61,101 nucleotides of DNA from Acidimicrobiaceae bacterium (GCA_003162395.1 PMON01000044.1:1-61101); one strand, 5' to 3'; positions 26,401-35,328 are shown, counted from the first letter of the stretch. Numbers and translations are program-made. Notes: generated by a model from the letters alone, not told the origin.

Positions 26401-27992
26401 CGGCGCGGCTGGGGATGCGGTTGCCGGGCCGGTCGAAGAAGGAGCGCGAGCCGCTCGGGCCGTACGGGCGGGTCGGCAAGGCCGTCGAAGAGCTCGACGA
26501 GCGACTCGGCATCGCCAAGGGCGGCAAGACCTTCCTCGACAAGATCTTCCCGGATCACTGGTCGTTCATGCTGGGTGAGATCGCCCTGTACACGTTCGTC
26601 ATCTTGCTCGTGACGGGCGTCTTTCTGACGCTCTACTACGTCCCGTCCTCGGCGCTCACGATCTACCACGGGCCCTACAAGCCGCTCGACGGCCAGCTCG
26701 TCTCGCAGGCCTTCTCGTCCACGATGGACCTTTCCTTCACCGTCCGCGCGGGCCTGCTCATGCGCCAGATGCACCACTGGGCGTGCGACATCTTCGTCGG
26801 CGCGATCGTGCTGCACATGGCGCGCGTGTTCTTCACCGGCGCCTTCCGCAAGCCGCGCGAGCTCAACTGGACGATCGGGCTCACGATGCTGATCCTCGCG
26901 ATTCTCAACGGGTTCATCGGCTACTCGCTGCCTGACGACCTGATCTCTGGCACCGGGATCAGGATCGCCTACTCGATCCTCCTGTCGATCCCCGTCGTCG
27001 GCTCGTACCTCGCGTTCTTCCTCTTCGGGGGCAACTTCCCGGGGACGTCGATCATCCCTCGCTTCTACGTGCTGCACGTGCTGATCATCCCCGCCGTGCT
27101 GGTCGGACTGCTCGGCGCGCACCTCTTCTTGCTCGTCCGCCAGAAGCACACGCAGTTCCCCGGGCCGGGCAAGACCGAGCGCAACGTCGTCGGCTCGCCG
27201 ATGTACCCGGTGTTCATGGCGAAGACGACCGGCTTCCTCTTCATGATCTCCGGTGTCGTCGCGCTCCTGGGCACGTTCTTCCAGGTGAACCCGATCTGGC
27301 AGTTCGGCCAGTACAAGGCCTCGAACATCTCCTATGCCGTCCAGCCCGACTGGTACATGGGCTGGCTCGATGGCGCGCTTCGGGTCATGCCGGCCTGGGA
27401 GTTCGTCGGGTGGGGCCACACCATCCCCTTCAACGTCTTCGTGCCCGCGATCATCTTCCCCGGCATCATCTTCAACATCTGTTACGCCTGGCCCGCGATC
27501 GAGCGGCGCTACACCAAGGACAACCTGCTGCACAACCTCCTCGACCGGCCCCGTGACCGCCCGAAGCGGACGGCAGCGGGCGCGGCGATGCTCGGGCTCT
27601 TGAGCACCCTGTTCGTCGCGAGCGCGACCGACGTCTTGGCCAACTTCTTCAAGATCTCGCTCAACACGGTCCTCGTGTCGATGCGCGTGCTCACCGTGAT
27701 CGTGCCGGTCATCGCGTACTTCCTCACGTACAGGATCTGCAAGGAGCTCCAGGCCGTGCCCGGCGCCGGCAAGCGCAAGGTCGTCAACGTCGTGGCGATG
27801 ACCGAGGGCGGGGAGTACACCGCGACCCCGGTGGCACCCCCGCCCGAGCTGGTCGACCACGAGCTCGACGCCGAGCCCGTCCCCGGGCTCATCGGGGAGG
27901 ACGCGCCCGCCGACGCGGTCGCGGCCGCGGCTGCGGTGGGCGGCCGACCGGGCAACGTCGGCACGTCGTCGGTCCGAACCGTCCCTCGATGA
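26397..27992 (+). CDS. qcrB: Cytochrome bc complex cytochrome b subunit
   Basis: Quinol-oxidising diheme membrane subunit, 531 residues. Candidate heme b ligands are H126 with H140 (MHHWACDIFVGAIVLHMARVF) and H227 with H242 (HVLIIPAVLVGLLGAHLFLL). The Qo-site PEWY of other bc complexes appears as QPDWYMGWLDG, the usual actinobacterial form. A long hydrophilic C-terminal tail of about 80 residues, Pro/Ala-rich, follows the last helix. The GTG start overlaps the qcrA stop (GTGA). Confidence 0.95.
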   Translation: MTARLGMRLPGRSKKEREPLGPYGRVGKAVEELDERLGIAKGGKTFLDKIFPDHWSFMLGEIALYTFVILLVTGVFLTLYYVPSSALTIYHGPYKPLDGQLVSQAFSSTMDLSFTVRAGLLMRQMHHWACDIFVGAIVLHMARVFFTGAFRKPRELNWTIGLTMLILAILNGFIGYSLPDDLISGTGIRIAYSILLSIPVVGSYLAFFLFGGNFPGTSIIPRFYVLHVLIIPAVLVGLLGAHLFLLVRQKHTQFPGPGKTERNVVGSPMYPVFMAKTTGFLFMISGVVALLGTFFQVNPIWQFGQYKASNISYAVQPDWYMGWLDGALRVMPAWEFVGWGHTIPFNVFVPAIIFPGIIFNICYAWPAIERRYTKDNLLHNLLDRPRDRPKRTAAGAAMLGLLSTLFVASATDVLANFFKISLNTVLVSMRVLTVIVPVIAYFLTYRICKELQAVPGAGKRKVVNVVAMTEGGEYTATPVAPPPELVDHELDAEPVPGLIGEDAPADAVAAAAAVGGRPGNVGTSSVRTVPR

Positions 27993-27998
27993 CGCCGC

Positions 27999-28023
27999 GG
28001 GCTCGGCGCTCGCGCCCGAGCCC
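27999..28023 (+). terminator. Terminator-like hairpin after qcrB
   Basis: GGGCTCGG (27999-28006) pairs exactly with CCGAGCCC (28016-28023) across a nine-base loop, starting seven bases after the qcrB stop. No T-run follows. Its place at the end of the ctaE-qcrCAB operon supports a termination or 3'-protection role. Confidence 0.45.
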
Positions 28024-28074
28024 CGCTCGAACGACGAGACCGGACGAGCCGACCGCCGCTCGGCACCCGCTGTC

Positions 28075-28710
28075 GTGACGTCCTCGCAGCTGCTCGAGTT
28101 CACGGCGACCGCGCTCGCGATCATCATGGTGCCCGGGCCGAGCGTGCTGTTCGCCATCGCGCGCGGCATCGCGTGGGGTCGCGCCGTCGCGCTCCTCACG
28201 GTGCTCGGCAACGGCCTCGGCATCTTCGTGCTCGCCGGGGTCGTCGCGGTCGGGCTCGGCCCGCTGCTCGCGAGGTCGGCGACCTTCACCGAGGGCGTCG
28301 AGGTCGCCGGCGGGTGCTACCTCCTCTGGCTTGGCGCGCACGCCCTCGCCGCTCGCCGGGCGCACGCCGAGGCGATGCAGCGACAAGAGCCCAACCGCCC
28401 GCGTCCCCACACCGTGATCCGCCAGGGGTTCGTCGTCGGGCTTCTCAACCCCAAGGCGCTCGTGTTCTTCATCGCGGTGTTTCCGCACTTCGTCGACCGC
28501 TCGCGGGGGAACGTCACGCTCCAGCTGCTCGTGCTCGGTGCGGTCTTCGCCGCGCTCGCCGTCGTCTCGGACAGCGTCTGGGGGTTCGGCGCGGGCGCGG
28601 CGAGGGACCGACTCCGCAACTCGCCTCGCCTGCTCGAGGGGCTCCGGACCGTTGGGGGCACCGTCATGCTGTGCCTCGGCACGCTGATCATCGTGACGGC
28701 GGTCGTCTAA
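28075..28710 (+). CDS. LysE/RhtB-family amino-acid exporter
   Basis: Inner-membrane exporter, 211 residues, with about six hydrophobic segments. The family signature is the N-terminal MVPGPSVLFAIARGIAWGRAVAL, and the segment GFVVGLLNPKALVFFIAVFPHFVD is characteristic of RhtB-type homoserine/threonine exporters. A basic cytoplasmic loop lies in the middle. GTG start at 28075. It precedes the Cys/Met PLP enzyme by 42 bases in the same direction, so the substrate may be a related amino acid, but that is inference. Confidence 0.88.
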   Translation: MTSSQLLEFTATALAIIMVPGPSVLFAIARGIAWGRAVALLTVLGNGLGIFVLAGVVAVGLGPLLARSATFTEGVEVAGGCYLLWLGAHALAARRAHAEAMQRQEPNRPRPHTVIRQGFVVGLLNPKALVFFIAVFPHFVDRSRGNVTLQLLVLGAVFAALAVVSDSVWGFGAGAARDRLRNSPRLLEGLRTVGGTVMLCLGTLIIVTAVV

Positions 28711-28752
28711 GCATGGCTTGACGCGCGGGCGGGCGTGGGCGAGATTCGTCGG

Positions 28753-29952
28753 ATGACGAACTCGTCGAAGCACGAGCCGGGCACCCAGGCGATCCATGCC
28801 GATGACGCGTCGCGCCAAGGAGCCGTGGTCGCGCCCATCAGCCAGGCGACGACGTTCGCCGCGGCCACCGACGCCGCGTTCCTCGACGCGGCGACGAAGA
28901 GCTTCACCGACGACTTCTACATCCGCTACGGGACACCGAACCACACCCAGGTCGCCGACGTGGTCGCCGCGCTCGAGGGGGCGGACCGCGCGCTCGTGAC
29001 CGCGGGCGGCATGGGGGCGGTGACGACCGTCGCGCTCGCGCTGCTCAAGGCGGGCGACCACGTCGTGGCCCAGACGAGCATCTACCCCGGCACCACGGCC
29101 CTCGTGGCGAACCTGCTCGCGCGCTTCGGGGTGACCGCGACGACGATCGACCTGACCGACCTTGCCGGGCTCGACGACGCGCTCTCGACCCCGACGAGGC
29201 TCGTGCTCGTCGAGACCCCGAGCAACCCCTTCCTCGGTGTCGTCGACGTGGCCGCGGTATCGCACCTCGCGCATCAGCACGGCGCGACCGTGCTCGTCGA
29301 CAACACGATCGCGACCCCCATCAACCAGCGCCCACTCGAGCTCGGGGCGGACCTCGTCTGGCACAGCGCAACCAAGTACCTGGGCGGCCACTCGGACGTC
29401 TCGGCGGGCGTCGTCGCGGGCCGCTCCGACGTGATCGAGGAGATCTGGCGCACGCACCTCGTCGTGGGCTCGGTGCTCGGACCGTTCGACGCGTGGCTGC
29501 TGCTGCGCGGGCTGCGCACCCTCGACGTGCGCATGGCGCGCCACAACGACAACGCGACGGCGCTCGCGAGGCTCTTGTGCGACCACGACCTCGTCGGCCC
29601 CGTGTACTACCCGGGGCTCAGCGACCACCCCCAGCACGAGCTCGCGGCTTCCCAGATGTCGGGCTTCGGCGGTCTCTTGTCCTTCGAGATGCGTGGCGGC
29701 GCGGCCGCCGCGGACCGGCTCTTGGACACGCTCACGCTGTCGACGCGCGCGGCGAGCCTGGGATCGGTGCACACGCTCGGGACGAGGCCCGCGGTGATGT
29801 GGGGGGACACGCGTAACTACGACGCGGCGGCGAGCGAGGCAGTGGCGCCGGGCCTCGTCCGGCTCGCGGTCGGCATCGAGGCGACCAAGGACCTCGTCGA
29901 GGACCTCGAGCACGGGCTTGACGCGTGCCGCGACGAGGCAGCGGGCTCCTAG
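28753..29952 (+). CDS. Cys/Met-metabolism PLP-dependent enzyme (cystathionine synthase/lyase family)
   Basis: Fold-type I PLP enzyme of 399 residues. The Schiff-base Lys is residue 208 in WHSATKYLGGHSDVSAG, the phosphate-binding AGGMGAV is near residue 86, and LVETPSNPFLGVVD is typical of the cystathionine gamma-synthase/gamma-lyase/methionine gamma-lyase group. The usual RYGNPT near residue 55 is RYGTPN here. The exact reaction cannot be read from sequence. The ATG at 28753 is preferred; a GTG at 28735 is in frame. Its last four bases overlap the end of the convergent GT87 gene. Confidence 0.87.
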   Translation: MTNSSKHEPGTQAIHADDASRQGAVVAPISQATTFAAATDAAFLDAATKSFTDDFYIRYGTPNHTQVADVVAALEGADRALVTAGGMGAVTTVALALLKAGDHVVAQTSIYPGTTALVANLLARFGVTATTIDLTDLAGLDDALSTPTRLVLVETPSNPFLGVVDVAAVSHLAHQHGATVLVDNTIATPINQRPLELGADLVWHSATKYLGGHSDVSAGVVAGRSDVIEEIWRTHLVVGSVLGPFDAWLLLRGLRTLDVRMARHNDNATALARLLCDHDLVGPVYYPGLSDHPQHELAASQMSGFGGLLSFEMRGGAAAADRLLDTLTLSTRAASLGSVHTLGTRPAVMWGDTRNYDAAASEAVAPGLVRLAVGIEATKDLVEDLEHGLDACRDEAAGS

Positions 29953-31223
29953 TCGAGGGCTCGTGGACCGGCGTAGGCGTGGCGCGCCGCGGCGGCATCG
30001 GGCGGGCCGTGGTCGAGCGCCCCGTCGGCATGGCGCGACCCGCGCCACTCGACCGCGGCCATGACCACCAACAGCCCGGCTGCGGCGAAGACCAGCGAGA
30101 AGTTGAGCGGCCACGCCCCGCGGAGGTGCCACCCGTAGGGGGACGGGATCGTGAGGACGAGGAGCACGGCCATCGCGATCGTGACCGCCCGGTGCCGCCC
30201 GCCCCGGGCGAGCAGCAGGACCGGGATGACCGCGACCCATGACCAGTGGTGCGTCCAGGACACGGGGCTGACCAGCAGGCCGGTGACGGCGATCACGAAC
30301 AGCGCGTCGACGCGGCGCCCCCGACTGACGTAGCGACGCGCCACGTAGATGCCGATCCCGAGCGTGGCCGCACTTGCCGCGAGCCACCCCGCGGTGCGCA
30401 ACGAGCCGTCGGACGCAGGGAGCCGCCCGGCGAAGCCCCACCAGGACTGGTTCCAGTCGGACATGGTGCCGCCCTTGTGCCCGGGGCTGAACGCCTGGTG
30501 GAGCCAGAACGTGGCGGAGTCGTGCGGCAAGACGAGCCAGGCCACCGCGGTCGCGACCGCGAAGGCTGCCACGGCGCGGGCCGCGGCACGGTGCTCCTTG
30601 GCGATGAGGAGGTACACGACGAAGACGAGGGGGGTGAGCTTGATCGCCGCGGCGAGCCCGATGAGCAAGCCCCGAGCGCGCGGCGGGACCACGAAGACGT
30701 CGAGGACGATCGCACCGATGAGCACGAGGTTCACTTGCCCGTCGAGGAGCGAGTTGCGCAGCGGCTCGAAGAGCAGGCACGACATCGCGGCGAGGAGCGT
30801 GCCGAGGACGGCCGCGTGGGTCCTCGACACCGACACGCAGCGTCGCACGAGGACCGAGAGCGCGACGGCGAGCGCGAGCACGTTGCACAGGTCCCACACC
30901 CACACCGCGGCGTGCATGGACAGCGTGGCGAGCGGGCTGAAGACGAGGAGCGCGAACGGTGGGTACGTGAAGTACAGGTGGTCCGCGAACGTGCTCGTGT
31001 AGGTCGCGCCGCCGTGGAGCATGTTGCTCGCGGCCTGGCGGTAGACGAGCAGGTCGAGCGAGTGCGTCATCGCGACGCGCGAGATCACCGCGATCACGCC
31101 CGCCCACGCCGCGACGGCCACGAGGGCGGCTCGACGCCACGACGCCGGTGACCAGTGGAGCGCGCCGGTCGGCGCGGGATCGCTCGGATGGCTCGGCGCC
31201 AGGCCCAGCTGGCGGTGCGACAC
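29949..31223 (-). CDS. GT87 (DUF2029) polyprenyl-phosphate-dependent mannosyltransferase-like membrane protein
   Basis: Integral membrane glycosyltransferase of the GT-C type, 424 residues, about ten hydrophobic segments. The first extracytoplasmic loop carries the likely catalytic acid in SLDLLVYRQAA, followed by the family motif FTYPPFALLV. LLDGQVNLVL and the HHWSWV motif are further marks. Family members in mycobacteria add mannose to phosphatidylinositol mannosides or lipoarabinomannan (for example PimE). Donor and acceptor here are unknown. Confidence 0.8.
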   Translation of the reverse strand: MSHRQLGLAPSHPSDPAPTGALHWSPASWRRAALVAVAAWAGVIAVISRVAMTHSLDLLVYRQAASNMLHGGATYTSTFADHLYFTYPPFALLVFSPLATLSMHAAVWVWDLCNVLALAVALSVLVRRCVSVSRTHAAVLGTLLAAMSCLLFEPLRNSLLDGQVNLVLIGAIVLDVFVVPPRARGLLIGLAAAIKLTPLVFVVYLLIAKEHRAAARAVAAFAVATAVAWLVLPHDSATFWLHQAFSPGHKGGTMSDWNQSWWGFAGRLPASDGSLRTAGWLAASAATLGIGIYVARRYVSRGRRVDALFVIAVTGLLVSPVSWTHHWSWVAVIPVLLLARGGRHRAVTIAMAVLLVLTIPSPYGWHLRGAWPLNFSLVFAAAGLLVVMAAVEWRGSRHADGALDHGPPDAAAARHAYAGPRALD

Positions 31224-31256
31224 GACCAGAATCTACCGACGACGTGGTCGCTCACT

Positions 31257-31269
31257 GGACCTGAGGTCC
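31257..31269. promoter_or_regulatory. Perfect short palindrome in a divergent intergenic region
   Basis: GGACCT-G-AGGTCC, two 6-base arms with one central base, lies in the 107-base gap between the GT87 gene and the divergent hydrolase. It could be an operator; no other evidence. Confidence 0.3.
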
Positions 31270-31330
31270 GAGCGGGCACGGCGGCCCGCGGTGGGCGAAG
31301 ATGGCGCACCAGCGCGCGCGAGGAGACGGC

Positions 31331-32119
31331 ATGCAGACGACCGGAGAAGTGGTGGCGAAGGGCGTCGTCGAGCGCTCGTTCGAGTTCGAGGCCGACGGTG
31401 AGGCCGTCCCGGGCATCCTGTGGCGCCCCGAGGCCGCGAGCGCCCCGACCCCGCTCGTCTTGCTGGGCCACGGCGGGACCCAGCACAAGCGCACGCCGAA
31501 CATCCTCGGGCTGGCACGGCGGTTCGTGCGGCACCTCGGCTACAGCGCCGTCGCGCTCGACGCACCCGGGCACGGGGACCGGGTGGTCGACAAGGAGCTT
31601 GCCGAGGAGCGCCGACGGAACCTCGAGCAGCGCGTCATGTCCAAGTCGGGGTCGGCCTCGATGGAGCGCACGCTGGACGAACAGGGACGTGTCCGCCCGT
31701 TCGTGGCAGTCGGGCGCGCGGTGAAGGAGTGGTCCGCGGCGCTCGACCTCTTGGAGAAGGAGGGCGACATCGTCGATGAGCGGATCGGGTACTGGGGCGT
31801 GTCGATGGGGACCATGATCGGTCTCCCGTTCGTGGCCGCCGAGCAGCGCGTCACCGCGGCGGTGCTGGGCCTCGCGGGGCTCACCGGCATGCCCGGCGCC
31901 GAGGCGCGCGAGGCAGCTGCACGGCGCTGTTCCATCCCGGTGCTGTTCATCTTCCAGTGGGACGACCAGCTCATGTCTCGACAGTCAGGGCTCGACCTGT
32001 TCGACGCGATCAGCTCGGCGGACAAGGCGATGCACGTGTTCCCCGGCGGCCACGTCGACACGCCCCTCTACGAGCGCGACGCCTACGACGCGTTCTTCCT
32101 CCGGCACCTCGGGCGCTGA
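31331..32119 (+). CDS. Alpha/beta-hydrolase (dienelactone-hydrolase-like)
   Basis: Cytoplasmic serine hydrolase of 262 residues. The oxyanion region is LLGHGGTQHKR, the nucleophile is Ser158 in YWGVSMGTM, the acid is in IFQWDDQL and the His in FPGGHVDTP. The ATG at 31331 has a GAGGAG ribosome-binding site six bases upstream, better than the in-frame ATG at 31301. No membrane segments. Substrate unknown. It converges on ctaF, with a large inverted repeat between the two genes. Confidence 0.83.
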   Translation: MQTTGEVVAKGVVERSFEFEADGEAVPGILWRPEAASAPTPLVLLGHGGTQHKRTPNILGLARRFVRHLGYSAVALDAPGHGDRVVDKELAEERRRNLEQRVMSKSGSASMERTLDEQGRVRPFVAVGRAVKEWSAALDLLEKEGDIVDERIGYWGVSMGTMIGLPFVAAEQRVTAAVLGLAGLTGMPGAEAREAAARRCSIPVLFIFQWDDQLMSRQSGLDLFDAISSADKAMHVFPGGHVDTPLYERDAYDAFFLRHLGR

Positions 32120-32133
32120 GGCGAGCGCTGCGC

Positions 32134-32176
32134 CAGCCCTCGCTCGCCGCGACGCTCAGGCGTGGTGCGAGGGCTG
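32134..32176. terminator. Bidirectional terminator-like inverted repeat between hydrolase and ctaF
   Basis: CAGCCCTCGC (32134-32143) and GCGAGGGCTG (32167-32176) are exact reverse complements. Inside the loop ACGC and GCGT pair around TCAG. The structure spans the ctaF stop codon, so one arm is within the end of ctaF. It lies exactly between two convergent genes and is the best terminator candidate in the window. Confidence 0.55.
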
Positions 32177-32566
32177 CTCGGCGCCGCCTCGCCGCGACTC
32201 GTTGACCGCACCGAGGAGCGCCCAGATGACGAGTCCCGCGGCCGGGATCCCGAACCAGGTCCCGAAGACGAGCGCGAGGGCGATGCAGAACGCCCCCATG
32301 CCGAGCGTGAACGGCCAGATCGAGCTGCCCGGGAAGGTCTCGACCACGCCGGCGCCCTCTGCAATCGTGGCGTCGTCTCGGTCCGAGGCGCGCTCGCGCA
32401 TCCGGTTGGACCACCACAGGTAGTAGCTGCCCGGCAGGAACCCGAGCCCGCCCGACGCGACGAGCATCAAGGACCCCGCGTTCTCGTGGCTCCAGAACCA
32501 GTACGCGACCCCCATCAGGAAGAAGAAGAGACCGAGTGCCAACAGGAGCTTGGCCTCGACCTTCAC
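32156..32566 (-). CDS. ctaF: Cytochrome c oxidase subunit IV, actinobacterial type
   Basis: Small membrane subunit of the aa3 oxidase found in actinobacteria, 136 residues, four membrane segments in two hairpins: LLLALGLFFFLMGVAYWFW and LMLVASGGLGFLPGSYYLWW, then IWPFTLGMGAFCIALALVFG and GIPAAGLVIWALLGAV. The GTG start overlaps the ctaD stop by four bases (GTGA), consistent with ctaC-ctaD-ctaF as one operon. Confidence 0.9.
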   Translation of the reverse strand: MKVEAKLLLALGLFFFLMGVAYWFWSHENAGSLMLVASGGLGFLPGSYYLWWSNRMRERASDRDDATIAEGAGVVETFPGSSIWPFTLGMGAFCIALALVFGTWFGIPAAGLVIWALLGAVNESRRGGAEQPSHHA

Positions 32567-34293
32567 GTCGCCGCCTCGGGGTGCGCCGCGTCGTGGGACG
32601 TGCCGTGGACGAGCGACCTCGCGTCGGGGTGGTGGTAGTCCCACGTCGGGCGCTCCGAGCGGATCGGCGGCAGCGCGTAGTAGTTGTGGTGCGGCGGCGG
32701 CGAGGTCGTGAACCACTCGAGCGTCTGGGCGTCCCACGGATTGTCCCCGGCGGGGTATCGCTTCCACGAGTACACGATGTTGACGAGGAAGAAGATCGTG
32801 CTCACGCCCATCATCACCGCGCCGACGGTCGCCCATTGGTTGAGCGTCGCCCACTCGGGGTCGTGGATGTAGCTGGCCACGCGCCGCGGCATGCCCAAGA
32901 GCCCCAGCTCGTACTGGGGCATGACCATGACGTTCGCCCCGATGAAGAACAGCCAGAACTGGATCTTGCCCAGGCGCTCGTCGAGCAGGTAGCCGGTGAT
33001 CTTCGGGCCCCAGTAGTAGAGGCCGGCCATGCCACCCATGACCAAGGCGAGCACGACCGAGTGGAAGTGCGCGACCACGAAGTAGGTGTCATGGGTGAAG
33101 AAGTCGAGCGGCGGCGAGGCGAGGTAGATGCCGGTCAGGCCCCCGATGAGGAAGGTCACGAGGAAGCCGATCGCGAAGAGCATCGCGGCGGTGAAGCGGA
33201 CGTGGCCGCCCCACATCGTCCCGATCCAGTTGAAGAACTTGATGCCGGTCGGGACCGCGATGAGCAGGCTCATGATGGAGAAGAACGGCAGCAGGACGAC
33301 GCCCGTCGTGAACATGTGGTGCGCCCAGACCCCGAGTGAGAGCGCGGCGATCGTGATCGTGGCGAAGACCATGCCCTTGTAGCCGAACACCGGCTTCTTG
33401 GAGAACGCCGCGATGACCTCGGTCACGACACCGAAGAACGGCAGGGCGAGGATGTACACCTCGGGGTGGCCCCAGAACCAGAAGATGTGCTGCCAGAGGA
33501 CGGGCACGCCACCGCCCTGGACGGTGAAGATGTGCGTGCCGAAATGTCGGTCGCAGTACAGCATGATGAGCCCGGCGGTGAGCACGGGGAACGCGAGGAG
33601 GATGAGGATCCCCGTCGCCAGCATGTTCCACGTGAAGATCGGCATGCGGAACATCGTCATGCCCGGGGCGCGCAGGTAGAAGATGGTCGCGCACAGGTTG
33701 ACGCCCGTGAAGATGGCCGAGAACCCGGTCAGGAGCAACGCGGCAATCCAGAGATCCGCGCCCGCTCCGGGGCTGTAGATCGCGTTGGACAAGGGGGCAT
33801 AGCCCACCCAGCCGAAGTCCGCGGCACCGCCGGCGACGACGAAGCCGAGCAGCATCGTGATCGAGCCCGAGAGGTAGAGCCAGTAGCTGAGCGCGTTCAG
33901 CCGCGGGAAGGCCATGTCCGGCGCGCCGATCTGGAGCGGCACGATGATGTTGGCGAGCCCCCCGAACGCGAACGGCCCCACGAACAGGTAGATCATCAGG
34001 CTGCCGTGCATCGTGAAGAGCTGGTTGTACTCGGCGAACGAGACAAACGTGGCGTTCGGGCTCGTGAGCTGGATGCGGATCAGCTCGGCCAAGAACCCGC
34101 CGATGACGAACATGACGAGCGAGGTGATCGTGTAGCTGAGGCCGATCACCTTGTGGTCGGTCGACGTCAGCCACTTGTAGATCCCGGCTGGCTCGTCGTG
34201 CTCGTGCTCGTGCTCGTGCTCATGCACGTGGACGTGCGCCACGTCGTGGTCGATCGTCTCGACGCCGGCGATCCCGACTGCGAAGTCGGTCAC
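32563..34293 (-). CDS. ctaD: Cytochrome c oxidase subunit I with His/Glu-repeat N-terminus
   Basis: Catalytic subunit of the aa3 oxidase, reducing oxygen to water and pumping protons; 576 residues, 12 membrane segments. Heme a ligands are H96 and H411, heme a3 ligand H409 (VAHFHS), and CuB ligands H276, H325 and H326, with Y280 cross-link candidate in WGHPEVYI. D-pathway Asp126, Glu278 and K-pathway Lys352 are conserved, so it belongs to the A family. Unusual is the cytoplasmic N-terminus: residues 16-32 contain eight His, mostly in an alternating HEHEHEHEH run, which could bind metal. GTG start, sharing one base with the ctaC stop. Confidence 0.96.
   Translation of the reverse strand: MTDFAVGIAGVETIDHDVAHVHVHEHEHEHEHDEPAGIYKWLTSTDHKVIGLSYTITSLVMFVIGGFLAELIRIQLTSPNATFVSFAEYNQLFTMHGSLMIYLFVGPFAFGGLANIIVPLQIGAPDMAFPRLNALSYWLYLSGSITMLLGFVVAGGAADFGWVGYAPLSNAIYSPGAGADLWIAALLLTGFSAIFTGVNLCATIFYLRAPGMTMFRMPIFTWNMLATGILILLAFPVLTAGLIMLYCDRHFGTHIFTVQGGGVPVLWQHIFWFWGHPEVYILALPFFGVVTEVIAAFSKKPVFGYKGMVFATITIAALSLGVWAHHMFTTGVVLLPFFSIMSLLIAVPTGIKFFNWIGTMWGGHVRFTAAMLFAIGFLVTFLIGGLTGIYLASPPLDFFTHDTYFVVAHFHSVVLALVMGGMAGLYYWGPKITGYLLDERLGKIQFWLFFIGANVMVMPQYELGLLGMPRRVASYIHDPEWATLNQWATVGAVMMGVSTIFFLVNIVYSWKRYPAGDNPWDAQTLEWFTTSPPPHHNYYALPPIRSERPTWDYHHPDARSLVHGTSHDAAHPEAAT
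34198..34236 (-). repeat. Short tandem repeat encoding alternating His-Glu
   Basis: Repeated CACGAG-type hexamers (read on the minus strand) within the 5' end of ctaD encode HVHVHEHEHEHEH. The reading frame is kept, so length changes would add or remove His-Glu pairs. Confidence 0.7.
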
Positions 34294-35120
34294 TAGTTCG
34301 TCCCTCCGCCGTAGTCAGGCCGGATGGGGACGCCCGCGCTGGTCTGCTCTTGGACGGCCTGCCCCGCGGCGGACGCGGAGAGGGTGGCGGCACGTGCCTG
34401 CTGCATCGAGAGCCACGCGGTGTAGTCGGCCGGGGTCACGACCTTCACCCTGAACCACATCAAGGAGTGGTAGAGGCCGCACAGCTGGGTGCACTGGCCG
34501 AAGAAGGTGCCCGTGCGCTGCGCGTTGAAGGTGAACGGGTTGATGACCCCCGGCAGCGCGTAGCGCGAGAAGTTGAACTGGCGGATGTAGAAGCCGTGGA
34601 CCACGTCGAGCGAGGTGAGCACGATCCGGACGTTCTCGTCCTCGGGCATCTCCAAGATGGGGTCCTGGGTGGTCTCGCCGACAATGGTGAATCCGGGATA
34701 GGTGAACCGCCATCCCCACTGGAAGGCCTGGACGCCGATCGTGTTGTCCTTGCTGACCGAGGGCAGCGCGGTGACTGCGTTCTCGACGACGATGGTGAAG
34801 GCGAAGAGCACGAAGACGATGATGATCGGGATCACTGTGTAGGTGATCTCCATCGGCAGGTGGTACTGGGTCTGGCGCGGCACCGAGTCCTCGTGCTGGC
34901 GCTTCGCTCGGAAGTGGATCGCGGCATAGATGATCAGCGAGAGGGTGATCGCACCGACGACGATCGCGCCGATCGTGAATCCCTGCCAGAGGTGGAAGGT
35001 CTCCCGGCCGGTCGTGGTGGGGGATGGGTCCGCGCCGAACGTGGACAGGCTGCACCCTGAGAGGACGAGGGGAGCGAGGACGAGGAGCCCCACGCCCCAC
35101 CGCCTGGCGGAGCGAGTCAC
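34293..35120 (-). CDS. ctaC: Cytochrome c oxidase subunit II, lipoprotein with CuA site
   Basis: Receives electrons from the bc complex at the binuclear CuA centre. 275 residues: a lipoprotein signal with lipobox LVLSGC and acylated Cys at 23, two membrane helices (about 45-70 and 95-120), then a cupredoxin domain. CuA ligands are the His in DVVHGFYI and C210, C214, H218 and M221 in GQCTQLCGLYHSLMW. Aromatic residues AFQWGWRFTYPG mark the electron entry. The GTG at 35120 gives the compact signal peptide; further upstream frame is unlikely. No cytochrome c domain is fused, as QcrC supplies this. Confidence 0.95.
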   Translation of the reverse strand: MTRSARRWGVGLLVLAPLVLSGCSLSTFGADPSPTTTGRETFHLWQGFTIGAIVVGAITLSLIIYAAIHFRAKRQHEDSVPRQTQYHLPMEITYTVIPIIIVFVLFAFTIVVENAVTALPSVSKDNTIGVQAFQWGWRFTYPGFTIVGETTQDPILEMPEDENVRIVLTSLDVVHGFYIRQFNFSRYALPGVINPFTFNAQRTGTFFGQCTQLCGLYHSLMWFRVKVVTPADYTAWLSMQQARAATLSASAAGQAVQEQTSAGVPIRPDYGGGTN

Positions 35121-35165
35121 CCCGCCGGCATCGCCTGTCCGGCGGGTCGGCTGCGGCACGCGTCG

Positions 35166-35171
35166 ACTGTA
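35166..35171 (-). promoter_or_regulatory. Candidate -10 box of the ctaC-ctaD-ctaF operon
   Basis: TACAGT on the minus strand, 46 bases upstream of the ctaC GTG, with a weak TTCGGA about 18-19 bases further up. It lies in the 208-base gap between ctaC and the tetR gene; the rest of that gap shows no gene or clear structure. Confidence 0.35.
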
Positions 35172-35328
35172 GCCAACGGCGTGCAGGGGTCCGAACTTCA
35201 GGCCCCCGGCCGCCACCAGCACCCGATGGACGCAACTCGCACCGTTCCGAGCTCGCCGAGCCGGTCGCCGCGTGGTGCCGCCAGATCGGATCGCGACCCG
35301 AGCATCGTGGCGGCGTTCGCAGGGGCGT

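Noticed and set aside
26358-28289. Minus-strand open frame of 643 codons opposite qcrB
   Set aside because: Antisense shadow of a cytochrome b gene with heme ligands in place; composition is charged and repetitive.
27889-31140. Minus-strand open frame of 1083 codons opposite qcrB end, LysE and the PLP enzyme
   Set aside because: Low-complexity Arg/Asp/Glu sequence without any fold signature; overlapped by well-supported genes, including the GT87 gene on its own strand in another frame.
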